A DNA stretch of 64,000 nucleotides from Acarospora socialis (GCA_025617375.2 JAMYGW020000004.1:1426001-1490000), one strand, 5' to 3'. Positions 11,166 to 22,618 are shown, numbered from the stretch's first letter. Made by a program: numbers and translations. Notes: a model not told the origin generated them from the letters alone.

Positions 11166-12426
11166 TCATCCCTTCCTCTTCTTGCATAGTGCGGCAACGA
11201 CACTGATGTCGTCCAGCTTGCCTGTCGTGTTTGTCAATATACAATATGTGAAGAGGAGGGAACACATCATACCTCCTTCCATGGCCAGACCCTCCTCGAC
11301 AGCTCTCTCCATGAAGGGGCTCTCGGCAAAGGGATCCTCAGCAATGACCCTGGCAGCTTTCATCAACTCTTCAGCAACAAATAGCATGCCTCCTCCAGCA
11401 CCGCCCTTGCGGTCCTCCACGGTTCCTCCGCCTTCCCCAGCCTCCCACTTGAGTATACTATCTACTACACTTTCTACCACTTCGTGCTCCCACAAATTAT
11501 CAACCACTCCATCAGACATGGCTAGCACTACATCACCCTCCTCGAGATCAACCTTACTCATTACGGCATTCTTTTCTGGGGTATCCGGACTGTTGGTACC
11601 CAGCTGCCGTGGGCAGTCGAACCAATGCCACTGCTCTGTGGTCTTGAAAAGAACCTCTTGATCCTTTGGTCGAAGCACAAGGACCTGTGAATCGCCAAGA
11701 TTTGTAACGTAAAGTCTGGGTGTTGGAGGCGACTTATCAACAGTATGATGTAAAAGTGCAGCACAAGCCGTCGTTGTCCCGAGCCATTCATTCGGGGATG
11801 AGGTGGCGGACAACGTTTGCTCATACGCCCGTTGGAGGTAGCCCACCGGATCCGGTTCACCCGCTTCCTTTGAGCTTGCTGCTGTTGATGAGTCTCGCTC
11901 AACTTCCAGAGCCCAGAAGTGGAGGATCAATCTTGACCACAATCTGATGTGTACACAACGTAAGCGTAACCTCCGCAGAGGGCAACGCTTCGACTTACGC
12001 AGCGTGGCCCTTTGGTCTTGTAGCCCAGGCCCCTACCCCGTCGTTTGCGCCTATAAAGTTTTCCTCCACGAGTACGGCGTCGTCTCCATTTGTCACCCCT
12101 CGGATCATTTCGCCATTGACGAAGGAACGCCTATCCCTGCTGCGATTATGCGTACTCAGAGGATCGGAGAAAGAGCCCGAAGGGAGCGAGAGGAAGGGTG
12201 GCGGAAACGGCCGAGACGGTCTCTTTGCGTAAAGGGCATAACCAGTCTCGAAGTAGAAGGGTGACCTCGGCGGCCGTTGTGCTGTGTCATCCGGCAGCGG
12301 CGTTGCTGTGCCGGCACTGGAAACCGCCTTGGAAGAGGCGCATCGTACGGATAAGCTGGACTTCCTGCAGATCAGTCGATACGGATTGACATTGAAGACT
12401 GGTAGTGCGGATCTGGAAGTGAGCAT
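11166..12426 (-). CDS. PTC7: PTC7, mitochondrial PP2C-type Ser/Thr phosphatase
   Basis: Metal-dependent protein phosphatase that in yeast dephosphorylates the coenzyme Q biosynthesis protein Coq7 in mitochondria. Three exons on the minus strand, 12426-11999, 11943-11273 and 11221-11166, encode 384 aa. The N-terminus (MLTSRSALPVFNVNPYRLIC) is Arg-rich and acid-free, as in a mitochondrial presequence. PP2C motifs are visible: FIGANDGVGAWA (metal-binding Asp of the DGVG motif; a variant of ADGVGGW), LGTTTACAA, VTNLGDSQVLVLR, VVLAMSDGVVDNLWEHEV and GKLDDISVVAA near the C-terminus. The last intron (11222-11272) is 51 nt, stop-free and in phase, so unspliced mRNA would also be translatable; see findings. 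The start lies 1.3 kb from the divergent CAF120 gene. Confidence 0.93.
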
Positions 12427-13728
12427 GCCAGCTTGAGGGTTGGTCAGACGCGATTTCCTTCGAAGCCTGCAAGTTGCGGCATCGGAGTCAAAGGATTATC
12501 CGTCGAGATGGGTCGAGATGGGATTAGGACGGTATGTCTCAGAATTGATTGCGGCACTTGGTACCAGACTATAAAACCAGGTGTAATGGCAGGTTTGCTG
12601 GAACTTGAACAAGATTGTGGACGTATGCTGTGGCCCTACGAAGTCCGATCTATAACAACATGATGTCTGACAGGTTACGGGTAAATAAACTCTCTGGAGA
12701 ACCCCACAGCTGGATACCCGGATATCGACCCCCCTGTTCGTATTTTGGCGCGGCTTTGAAGCCGACGGAGGGAGGGGAGTTTTACACAACATAATTTTAC
12801 CTTATGCTTCATAGACAGATAGTTAATTAATAATTATCCTCCAAGATGTTGCTCTCTGAGATCAGATTCCTGCTGGGATATTCTCATATCGTAAGTTAGG
12901 CCAAACCCAGTGTCGTGAAACAAACAAAGCATCCAAGTCACGATGCAGAAAACGAATGCCCTGCGGCTAGGCTGCCGATGACGTTGAGGCGTTGACCACA
13001 ATTTCATTTCAATCTCAATTCCAAACTCCGCCGAGGTTAGCTTTGTGGATTGGCGCCAATAATGTCGTCGTCAGCAGTGGAAAAGTCGTACGTTTGTACA
13101 CAAATAAAGTCATCAATAACGTGCGGGATAACGATGCCTCCGTACACGATTGGATAGCTGCAGAAAATACGTAGTTGTAGAGTAGGGGTTTATTCCTGGA
13201 CATGACAAGCAAGTTGATGCCCATCTCAGATGTTGTGCATCAGCAGCTGTTCTGTCGATTGATTTGTTCCGGTGCTGGGCTAAATTTAATATTACTGTAC
13301 ATAGTAGGTAGAGTACCGCGGATCTGAATCTTTCCTCTTTCACCCGCGCTTTGATGACGCCGCCTAGGTACTTAGTACTTACTGACTCCGTCTTAGTCAG
13401 ATTATCATATCTTCGAGGTTGTTCCCTTGCACGGTCTAGAAATCACAAAGTTCCTCCCCTTGGCACTACCTTCCTTTCACTCCTCCATGCTCCGTCGCTG
13501 TTGCTTTCTAGTTATTCCTACAGTTCTTTCCTCCTCCGCGTCGCTCGTTCATTGACCCTCGCCATTACCACCTACCTGGGAGGAATAAGATTCCCAGGCT
13601 CGGGCCTTTCTTGCTTCAGGCCACGGCTTTGACTATTCCGCTAGCCGGATGGTTCGGTCTCCACCTCAGTTGCATTCGTTCAGGAAGTAAACATCAATAG
13701 AGTAATAGATAATAATTAGGAAGGCAAG
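12427..13728. promoter_or_regulatory. 1.3-kb divergent region between PTC7 and CAF120
   Basis: The start codons of PTC7 (minus) and CAF120 (plus) face away from each other across 1302 bp. The part before CAF120 (13430-13620) is C/T-rich (cttcctttcactcctcc, tttcttgcttc), like a fungal core promoter and 5' leader. AT-rich blocks lie at 12790-12835 and 13690-13720. No coding signature seen. Confidence 0.45.
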
Positions 13729-16700
13729 ATGGGCCGTTCACGAGGTATGCACTCAACGTTGATGCAGTGACACAGCACTTGCTGACCCCTCGCTTTCTGA
13801 TGCAGTTTTGTCGTTCATGTCGGCATTTGGGAATCCTCCAAAATCTCCAACGTCAGCCTCGTCCCCATCGAGCGCGCAGGTGGACCGCCGCGAGCTCCAG
13901 TCATCGTCATCTTCTCAGCATTTTGCTGGACCGGCAAGAGAGTCACCCACTCCACCGCGAACACGCACCGAGCGCCCGTCATCGAGGCCTATGTCCATGG
14001 TCCAGGCATATCAGCCCCCGTTGATGGAGGTAGCTCATGACACCCTCCCAGAGCTACAGCCGATCTTTACTTTCTTGAACAGTCACTCTAATAAGCTCTA
14101 TCAAGAGGGATATTTTCTTAAGCTTAATGATCTAGACTCGCGTAAGTCAACGGATGAGGAATTGGGCCGAATTGGTATATCGACAGATTGTGGTGCGCTA
14201 ACACTCCTGTAGAAGGGCGGCCACATGCCGATAGGACTTGGACAGAGTGTTTTGCCCAACTGGTGGGGACGGTGTTGTCGCTGTGGGATGCGGCAGCTTT
14301 AGATGTAGCCGGAGAAGATGGCGAGGTTGCCCCAACCTTTATCAACTTGGCTGATGCTTCAATCAAGATGGTACAGGAACTCATTCATGCGAGTGGAAGC
14401 AGTTGGCTGATACCACCAGTGTAGATCGAAACCTTACCGACACACGCCCAAGACGCTCAGCCGCTTCAAAACGTTCTCAGCATATCGACAGCTGGCAAAA
14501 ACAGATACCTGTTTCACTTCAACTCGTTACACTCATTGACCCAGTGGACTGCAGGCATCCGCTTGGCCATGTACGAGCATGCTACCTTGCAAGAAGCATA
14601 CACCGGTTCTTTGATTGCCGGTAAAGGGAGGCAGCTCAATAATATTAGAGTCATCCTGGAGCGGACAAAGCTGAAGACCGAAGACTGGGCCAGAGTACGG
14701 TTTGGAGCGGGTACGCCTTGGAGACGCTGTTGGTGTGTCATATCACCGCCTGACGAAAAGGATATCCAGAGACAGCAGAAGTCTTTGAAGAAGAAGTCTG
14801 CCTATGAGAGACCTGAACCTTCACTCAAAGGCGACATCAAGTTTTACGACACCAAGAAAGTAAAGAAAGCACAGCCTATTGCAACTGTCAGCGATGCCTA
14901 TTCTGCTTATGCGATTTATCCGCAGTCGAAACCTCTCATCGACCAGTCGACTTTGGTAAAACTCGAAGGGATGATTACTATCCATTCCAGTCCGCCGTCT
15001 ACCACTGAAGGCTTTGTCTTTGTTATGCCAGAAGTTCACCCAGGCGTGACGGGCTTTGAGATGATGTTGCGATGGCTCTTTCCGGTCTACGATACGTTTG
15101 CGCTTTACGGCCGGCCCAACAGACTGATCGCAGACACCCTTGACGTACGTAGTCTTATGTTTGCCATGCCGCAAGAGAGGCGGTATGGTTATTTAGAGAT
15201 TCTTGATGTGGCTGGATTGATCCATACGGACGGCAGTCAGACCTGGAACGAGAGGGAGTGGCGCAAGAGGTTGAAGGAGGTGACTGGAAAACGTATCACG
15301 ACTCTACAATCGACTGCGAGCCGACGAGCGAGTAGGCTTGGAAGTCGGAGGAGCAGAAACAGCCTGCCGTCAAACAACGCGACCTTGAGATTTGATGACG
15401 CAGCATCAGTCCGATCATCGCCCTCCATACATCACAACCACTCTGGAAGTCAAGTTGGGACGTTTGCAACAACTCCCAGGAACGGGGCAGTACCTCCTGG
15501 CAAAGGACCGGTACCTCCTCCACACAGCCCAATCTATCACCAACGTTCTGTCTCCGAGACACTTGCCTTCGCTCCACCGACCCAACGGTCAACGGCAGAA
15601 CCACAGGGCTATATTCCCTCTCGCCTATCTTACGAGGCCACTCCATCACCATTGCCGTACGAGGACTACCCGCCGCCTCCGCCTCCCATACATAGCGTGC
15701 CTGTCGGCGCAGCTTATGGCGATGGAGTGATACAAAACCACAACGTCGAGTTGGATGGGGCGAATGGGCGCAGTAGTTCCGAAAGTGAAAGTCGTCTTAG
15801 AACTAGGGTCGAACCTGAAGCGCAAGAAATACAACAGGAGCTAGTTTCAAATCCGCCGCCGGCACCTGTGATGGCGCCACCGGCGTTTGCTCATGAGCCT
15901 GGAGCCAAGCCAGCTACGAGACCATACCACTCACCGGAGCTCAGACGAGCAAATAGCCGCATGTCCACCACAACGTTGTCTCAACTCGCGGAGTCGGGTA
16001 ATATATCTGGAGCCGGTACGGTCGCTGCCGCAGGGGCGGCCGCTGCTTGGAATGGAAATGGCCAACACAGGGAGGGGAGGTACTCGGAGGATCAGGGTCA
16101 AAGAGGGGTAATTGACGACGCCAACAAGACTGCGACATCTGCTGACCATACTTCCGCCCACGAAGGGATGGTATTAGCTGGTGCCGGATTCTCGAACCTT
16201 GAACGCCAGTTACCTCCAACCCCACCGTCCGTCGAACACTCCGAAACTCCAAGCTTCAATCCTAATCCTCAGGGTACACCAACCACAATAAGCCATGACC
16301 AGTCACTCTCCCCATCACAGCAACCCCAACACATAACAGCATCTTCGTCGTCCTTTCCTACGCCTTCCAGCCATCTCGTCAGTCAATCATCATTTTCAGA
16401 TCTAGTTACTACTCCTGGCGAAGCAGGCTCAGGTGCAGCCGCCGTAACTCCTGAGATCCCACCGATACCACGAGATTCAGACCGCCTTGTCTTGCTTAAC
16501 CGACCGAGTACGAGTCGAAGCATTTCGAGAAAACCCTTACCGAGTCAAGTCCAGAAGCCACAGTTACCGGAAGCAGTCACACCCGCTAGCAGATCCAGCC
16601 TCGGGAGTCTTCGTGACCATGCGATCGACCAGGATGCTCTTGATAAGATCATCGCCCATGAGACAATGCCATCATTTGTAGATCGTGATCCATATTTACG

Positions 16701-18054
16701 TAGGCGCTCAAGCGACGAAGCAAGCAATTACGACAACGACTCTCTCGCTACGCCAGACTATGCGAGTACTCGAAGATCCACCGAGACGAAGAGGTCCGCG
16801 ATCTCGGTCGAGAAGCCACGAGCGGGAGTGCTTAAGACTGTTGGCACCGTCGAACCAAGCAAGCGGGATATAGTTGTGGGCGATGTTCATTATCAGCCCG
16901 ATTCCGTGAAACTATCCGATGGTTCGAACTTTCCAAACATTAACTTCGGCCCGACTTATACCTACACAACTGGAACTAGCAGTCGGCCTGGCACGAGTGG
17001 TGCGATTCCTCAGTCGTCGCACAACAAGTCCGGGTCCGAAGGGGCTGTGACTCCTCGTACACCTCAAAATGGCAGCCCTGGTCAGATGAAACGTAACTCC
17101 TACGGCTTTGGCGGCAGGATTGACCCTGGGAGAGCAAGTAACTCTAGAGAGCATTCGAGGTCGCCGAGCCGCAATCTGGTTACCCCGGAACCGGACCCAT
17201 ACCGACAGGCTCCCGGTGTTAGCTCTGACAGTGATGGTCGTAGGAACGTTGCTTGGCAACCAGGAACAGTTGTTGGCGGTGGTGGTAGCCCTGGAGCTCG
17301 GCAAGCACTGACTCCTGAACAGTTTGTGCAACAGCGTGCCGCGGCGAATCGAATTACACCAGTATATGCGCATCAACGCAAAAAGTCTGGCACGCCGCCA
17401 CAAGTTTCACGAAGCAGTTCCGGAGATTGGACGGCGCATCAGCATGCTCATCACCCTTCTCTATCAAAAGAGCTACCACCACGTCCGCAATCACGTGGTT
17501 CAACTTCTATGCTCAATCCCATCAACAACTCGCCCAATAGGTCTCTCGATTACTCGTCCCACCTGTCAGCTCGTGAGCAAGAGCACGTTGCAAGAGTGAC
17601 TGGGTCACCGTTGATACAGATGGCTGGCAACGCCTCCAACCTACCAGGGCCGCAGGGTGGCGGACTCATCGGCGCAATTGAAGCTCGCGAACGCGAAAAA
17701 CGAGAGATGAAGGAAGGCCTGAGCGGACATATGGTGCAACAGGCTATCGCGCAGCGCCAGCAACGCGCTCAAGAGAACCAATACATCCAGCAACCATTTC
17801 CCAACCCTAGCCCGCAGTTCAGTATGCCTGGACAGTATCCACAGACTCCCGGCCGTGCACAGCCGCAGCACGGAGGCTGGGGTCAACCACAACAGCAGTT
17901 CGGGCAAAATCAGCAATGGGTGTCTCCAGCCGCGCAGCTATACTGGAACACATCCACGCCAGCTACTCCATATCAACAACAAGGTCAGTATCCACAGCAA
18001 CAACAGTATGGGTCGTACTTTGGGGCCGGACAGCAAGGTCGTCCAGGCCAGTGA
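13729..18054 (+). CDS. CAF120: CAF120-like PH-domain protein of the CCR4-NOT complex
   Basis: Predicted 1379 aa from four exons: 13729-13744, 13806-14141, 14213-14370 and 14425-18054. Phases 1, 1 and 0 fit at the three junctions, which yield GRSRVLSF, LNDLDSQGRPHADRTW and ADASIKM|IETLPTHA. The N-terminal third holds two PH-like regions. The first contains EGYFLKLND, RTWTECFAQLVGTVLSLWD and YLFHFNSLHSLTQWTAGIRL. The second, at about 255-420, starts with WRRCWCVISPP and KGDIKFYDTK. The remaining ~900 residues are disordered and rich in Pro, Ser, Gln and Asn, with polyGln-like runs at the end. Yeast Caf120 is a CCR4-NOT-associated protein involved in mRNA turnover and transcription control. The lipid or protein partner of the PH region cannot be told from sequence. 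Confidence 0.9.
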
Positions 18055-19031
18055 TTGTCCATAGATTTCTTGCATTTGATAGGAGTTCATTTCTTCCATT
18101 TGAGCTTAGTATCTACCATCTCTTAAGGTCTTATCGCATTGCATCTAGCATACCTGGTTATGGTGTGTGGGGGAAAGAGGTCCACTTTTCCTATTTGTTG
18201 ATATCAATCACTTATCTTATACATATATGTGGTGGACTTAGACTATCGTTGCGGTGGGAATATCACAGATCCATAGCTACGAGTACGAGCGTATGTAGAG
18301 AAAGACACGCTATTTAATGATCTTAACACGGACTTCATCTCATGATTAGTGGCCAACAAGTCGCACTTCTGAACGGAGAGTAAGGCACACTATGGCATCC
18401 AGCCTTGAGATATAACTAACACGACAGATGCTGCTCAATCCCATCCCATCCCAATCCCCTTCCGCAGCCACAACTCGACCTTAGCTATCCATCCATTTCC
18501 CCGTAATATCCATTTCGAACGTTCCCCCCCCAGATGTCGCGCCCCAATCCTACAAAATCCCCGTCAGCAACAGCTCAAGCAGAGAACAGAATCCCTGCGC
18601 CGTTTCGAGAAAGAGTGTGGGGAGTATATATGTCAGAGACCCGATTCTAAGCATCGACGATAGCATTTGTCGATACTATCGTGCCTTTTCCGGCTCTTCC
18701 TAAGGCTGTTTTTGGGTTTGAAAGGTTTCATCATTTGAGATTTAGAGAGGTGGGGAGGGAAAGATAGGATGGGGAGGGAGGGGGGTGGGGGAGGGACTTA
18801 CTTGTGTTGCTTTGGATGCTGTGAGAGAACGGGCTTTGGAGGTGACCTTTTGGTTTTTGAATATGTTCTCACGAGCGAGGCTAGTGTAACCGAGAGTGTT
18901 TTAGCACTGCTTCCAGTCGCGTCAAAGGTTACTTAATACCGCGCCTTGAAAAACTACCATCTTGTCAACACATCCTTAGTATCCCAAGCTCTACACCTCA
19001 ACCTTCACTCACCACTACAGTTCTCACTACC
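18055..19031. other. intergenic region between CAF120 and the APH-type kinase
   Basis: The first ~300 bases are the CAF120 3' flank. A G-rich tract (ggggggtgggggaggg) lies at about 18779-18796. The minus strand carries a coding-like segment with intron signals (18481-18880), described separately. From 18960 to 19030 the sequence is C/A-rich and looks like the 5' leader of the next gene. Confidence 0.45.
18481..18880 (-). CDS. candidate spliced microprotein, structure unresolved
   Basis: Low-confidence call. On the minus strand 18880-18802 follows a CACTAG acceptor-like end, reads LARENIFKNQKVTSKARSL and onward with good codon bias, and stops at a perfect GTAAGT donor (18801). A possible last exon, 18549-18481, follows TTTTGTAG and reads DWGATSGGGTFEMDITGKW to a TAA. 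An alternative acceptor near 18704 would give only a few more residues before a stop. The region has no start codon of its own. The nearest upstream ATG (18960) gives exons of phase 0 or 1, whereas phase 2 is required, so the first exon is not identified. I do not recognise a family. Confidence 0.25.
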
Positions 19032-19913
19032 ATGCGCTTGGCCACTGAGATTCCACCAACGCCGAGGCCGACTTCAAGGATCATCCGGTTGTTCTGGGGT
19101 TACGTTCACAACGTTCTAATCAAGTTCTCTTTCAAGTACCAAAGCTGGACGGGAAGAGAGCTCGACAACCAAATCCTACCTCTCCCCTTTGGTTTGCTCA
19201 TCAAACGCTCTGACGGTACTCGGATCGAAGAGGTTCTTGCTATGCAAGTCGCGCGAGCAGCAGGGCTACCTGTACCTAGAGTCATCTGTTATGGCGAACA
19301 TCCCGATATGCCTCATGCTCCGATTTCAATCCTGATGACCACGATGCCCGGGCGTGAGCTAAACACAGTCTATCGAACGATGACAGCAGAGGGTCAGGCC
19401 ACGATATTGTCAGAGTTGAAGCATTATCTTGATGTGATGCGGAGTTGGCCCAATCCATGGGGTGGTAATCGCATATGCTCCGTCTCCGGTGCAGCCATTC
19501 GAAGCATCCGCGTCCCATCTCACTCCATGGGACCGTTTGAGAGTGAGCAAGAGCTCAACGAATTCCTTATCAGTTATACATGGTCCGACGGTTTCAAGTC
19601 ACCTGAGGAATACGAGGAAGCATTAGCAACAGCAAAGGAAATGAAGTCGATTCCGCACAAGGTCGTCTTCACACATGGCGATCTCATACATCACAACATT
19701 CTTGTCCACGACGGCCATGTCTCGGCCATACTTGATTGGGAGGCGGCGGGCTGGCTGCCAGAGTATTGGGAGTTTACTACAGCGTGGCGATTCATGACCC
19801 CCCGCCACTGGTGGTATGACGTTGTGAAAGCTCTGGGTGGTGGAGATTATCTTAAGGAATTCGAATGCGAAAAAGCATTGATGCTACTAACCAGCTGCTC
19901 TTACGCTTGGTGA
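19032..19913 (+). CDS. APH/choline-kinase-like phosphotransferase family protein
   Basis: Single-exon gene of 293 aa. It has the aminoglycoside phosphotransferase fold seen in many fungal genomes: an N-lobe with LPFGLLIKR and EVLAMQVARAAGLPVPRV, a hinge region PISILMTTMPGREL, the catalytic loop FTHGDLIHHNILV (His-Gly-Asp…Asn), and the metal-binding motif SAILDWEAAGWLPEYWEF. The catalytic Asp and Asn and the second Asp (ILDWE) are present, so it could be an active small-molecule kinase. The substrate is unknown: fungal members are numerous and few are characterised, and antibiotic resistance should not be assumed. Neighbours give no pathway context. Confidence 0.85.
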   Translation: MRLATEIPPTPRPTSRIIRLFWGYVHNVLIKFSFKYQSWTGRELDNQILPLPFGLLIKRSDGTRIEEVLAMQVARAAGLPVPRVICYGEHPDMPHAPISILMTTMPGRELNTVYRTMTAEGQATILSELKHYLDVMRSWPNPWGGNRICSVSGAAIRSIRVPSHSMGPFESEQELNEFLISYTWSDGFKSPEEYEEALATAKEMKSIPHKVVFTHGDLIHHNILVHDGHVSAILDWEAAGWLPEYWEFTTAWRFMTPRHWWYDVVKALGGGDYLKEFECEKALMLLTSCSYAW

Positions 19914-20245
19914 CTACGGACTGTGCATTGATCACAGCTGAGGAGGTAGCCAGCACAAATCATCTTGTCGAACGTTCCTCTTCGCAGCTACTAGTTTGGG
20001 GCCGCCCCGTGAGTCACTCCGCTAAACCACACGGCTTCTAAGGTATACATTAGCGGGAATCTCACTTTCACCTCACACCAGCGAATATAATTCACTAATT
20101 CTGTTGTCAGACTCGATAAGAGTCCCGCCACCTGTCACTTCCATACCTTCCCCTCATCCTATCTTGGAGCACGCCTCACCCGAAGTCCGTTTTCCGGGCT
20201 TCATCATCAGTAATCTCCAATCAGATCAGCAACCTCCATCCCAAT
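19914..20245. other. short intergenic spacer
   Basis: 3' flank of the kinase gene and 5' leader of the next gene, both on the + strand. The stretch 20100-20245 is C/T-rich and leads into AATATG at the next start. Nothing else seen. Confidence 0.5.
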
Positions 20246-20737
20246 ATGTCTCTGAAGGACCTCAAGCACAATGCTTTGTACATTACCTTGTTCCTCCGTA
20301 AGCCGGAGTACGCTCCGGACGATTTTCATTGGGGCTTGTACCTCCACGATAGCGAAGGCAAGGGAGGGATGAAGTATCACGTCAGGAGCATGGGAGATGG
20401 CTGGATGGCGGACCACGCAAATACACTTGGGGTGTTCAAGTCGAACTTTCTCGTCGGCCTCTTTCAACTTGCCAGCATCCCCAACAGTCTCGGAGATCGC
20501 ACCAAGGACCTGATCACACAGGAAGATACCATGCTCAACTCCATCCCCGGCAACTCCTGTCTGGTTTGGCTTATGAGAGCCCTGGCACGCCTGCAAAGTG
20601 AGGGGATCCTTAAATGCTCCGACCTTTCCGCGCTCGAGCGTGAAATCAAAGATTGGGGTAATTCCAAGCAGCTGTCGGCAATCGATGCGGAGAAGCCTCG
20701 TCCTCTTGGGAAATCTTCGCTCTGCGGGCCGTTGTAA
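20246..20737 (+). CDS. small uncharacterised fungal protein (DUF6914-like)
   Basis: Single exon, 163 aa. It starts MSLKDLKHNALYITLFLRKP. It has the pattern of an uncharacterised fungal family: a beta strand (LYITLFLRKP), a HWGLYLHD strand, KYHVRSMGDGW (a conserved YH…W element), then helices with conserved aromatic and Cys residues and a basic C-terminal part. I believe this matches Pfam DUF6914 but cannot confirm the accession. No catalytic motif is visible. It lies downstream of the APH-type kinase on the same strand, 332 bp apart, which does not prove a link. Confidence 0.65.
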   Translation: MSLKDLKHNALYITLFLRKPEYAPDDFHWGLYLHDSEGKGGMKYHVRSMGDGWMADHANTLGVFKSNFLVGLFQLASIPNSLGDRTKDLITQEDTMLNSIPGNSCLVWLMRALARLQSEGILKCSDLSALEREIKDWGNSKQLSAIDAEKPRPLGKSSLCGPL

Positions 20738-21821
20738 TACGGTCATCCAAGGCTGAGTAAGTCAACCATCAAACACTCGTGCTCGTAACAGCAAATTTTA
20801 CTAACCGAGTCTTCCCTAGTTAGGGAGGCAGACCTTCAGCTATGTCACTAAATAGCTAATACATGAAGATCAACTTGAGTGACATTGTCTTTGTTGTGAA
20901 CTGGGTCGTGATATATCTATAACAAGTCCTCCAGCTCCATGTGCAGCTACGTCTGACCGGCCTGTTGCCCAATGACATTCTGCCTGGAACATTTGGGTCC
21001 CTCAGTGCCGTATCATTCAGCCTTACTAACACGATTCAAAGTATGGAGTAGCCTGTGTGTAGAAGTCAAACACCACAATCAAACAATGGAGCACCTTCCA
21101 GCATTAGATCGTTGGTATCTTGAGCAATTGAGCACAACATTAAGTGTAGCTTATCAGAACAACCGTGGCTCTCCCCATGATGCTGCCTAGCCTGGTCTCT
21201 GAACGAGGGTCATGTATAGTTCTATGTCCGAATTCAATGTCAAGGTTTTCCTGCACACGATACTTAAGAGCTCCAGTTTGGTAGGGTTGTGACCTGCGAA
21301 TGTTGTCCACACAATAGTCATTTTATACCTACAATATCTGTATCAGAAGTTCCTAGCATTCGACAAAAGTTTTCAGCATAATTTCACACCACTGTTAATA
21401 ATAATTAGTAAGATGAAAGTCTCTGTGTAATCTCAAACATCCATTGTTGTTCCGCTTAGACACATGCCGTCCTCCAAGCGGATGAGGACAGTAAACAACT
21501 ATGACCAGAGGGTGAACTGTTACATGATGCTTAACTGCTAATTTTCAAAATTATACATCTGTAACTTCACTTGAGAGTCATATACCCTGAGTTGGAGGCT
21601 TCTCCTTTAGCTTGCAGTTCTTTAACAAGACTCCCTAGAGACTCCGCGGAGACAGACAAGGTCGCTACTTCCTACAAAAGCATGCAATAGACGACTTCCC
21701 TCTCGAGTTCCAATTAGCTTGCCACTTGCTCAAGAAGAGTCTTCAAGGAGGAATTGATTGTACCATATGTCTTGAAACTACCTGACACCGCGGGTCTCAA
21801 AAACACTCGGTATCTCCATGG
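20738..21821. other. 1.1-kb AT-rich intergenic region
   Basis: No gene signature. The sequence is AT-richer than its neighbours (for example aataataattagtaagatg near 21400) with scattered stops in every frame. It may be the regulatory region of YPT35 or a decayed repeat. I found no terminal repeats, and no transposase-like frame is present. Confidence 0.4.
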
Positions 21822-22618
21822 ATGGAGTTCACGAGTCCAGACTCCACACCTCGGCCACAACAACCTCGTGACGGAAGGGCTCGTGGTAGAAGCAATGGCA
21901 GCGCCACAACGCCTCTTTACTGGCAACATCAGCGAGCGGAATCGTATGCATCCGTGGATATTGTCAAACCACCGCCGATCAGGTTAGAGGACCACACGGA
22001 GGTGCCATCAGAACATAGTGGAGCCCTCTGGGCGAAGAGCGTGACGATTCTCGATTATGTCATTGTTAGTGGCAAAACAGGCGTTGGTGCTTATGTTGTT
22101 TGGAATTGCAAAGTCGAAACACTAGATGTGCGTGTTGGCTTCTTACACTGTGCTTTTATCTGAGGCTCATATTCCCATTGCTGGGGAGCAGGCGCTGATA
22201 GGGCTAGCATAGGGGGGCCCCATCACCATCCGAAAACGGCATGCATAATCAAATGTCCTCCTCGTAAGAACACCGCTAAATGTGTCCCTTCAGATACTCC
22301 GAATTCGACGACCTCCGGGAGAAGCTACTGATGACGTTCCCGAAGTCTGGGGCTGCGATGCCACCCCTACCGCCGAAAAGCCTCTTCCGTAAGTATCCCT
22401 CGTCGGGAGGCTTGCCCTCAAACCACCATGTCAAGCTTACAGGGCGAAGACAGATTTCAGCCTAGATTCTTGGAAAAAAGGAGGGTTGCGTTGTCCTATT
22501 TCCTAAAGTAAGTGGCTACCGTGGCTGATACGGTCCAGGACTAACGTCCCGAAGCTGCATTCTACTTAATCCGGAGTTTTCTGGATCTCCTGTGCTGAAA
22601 GACTTCGTGTTCTCATAA
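21822..22618 (+). CDS. YPT35: YPT35, PX-domain endosomal/vacuolar membrane protein
   Basis: PX-domain protein that in yeast binds phosphoinositides and recruits Vps13 to endosomes and vacuole. Five exons: 21822-22127, 22213-22238, 22294-22388, 22450-22507 and 22555-22618, giving 182 aa. Residues 1-60 are disordered. The PX domain covers about 65-182: VWNCKVETLD, GGPITIRKRYSEFDDLREKL (with the phosphate-binding RYSEF arginine), the PPLPPKSLF proline turn, HRFQPRFLEKRR, then SYFLNCILLNPEFSGSPVLKDFVF at the end. Intron 2 (22239-22293) has a GC donor and a CAG acceptor; no GT donor fits the phase. Intron 3 uses the GCGAAG acceptor at 22449, because the nearer one breaks the domain. Confidence 0.88.

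Noticed and set aside
19032-19913. Antibiotic-resistance gene
   Set aside because: The fold is shared by many fungal kinases of unknown substrate; nothing points to aminoglycosides.
20207-20746. 179-residue frame antisense to the small unknown protein
   Set aside because: Full overlap with the sense frame, which has a good start context and family pattern; the antisense frame has none.
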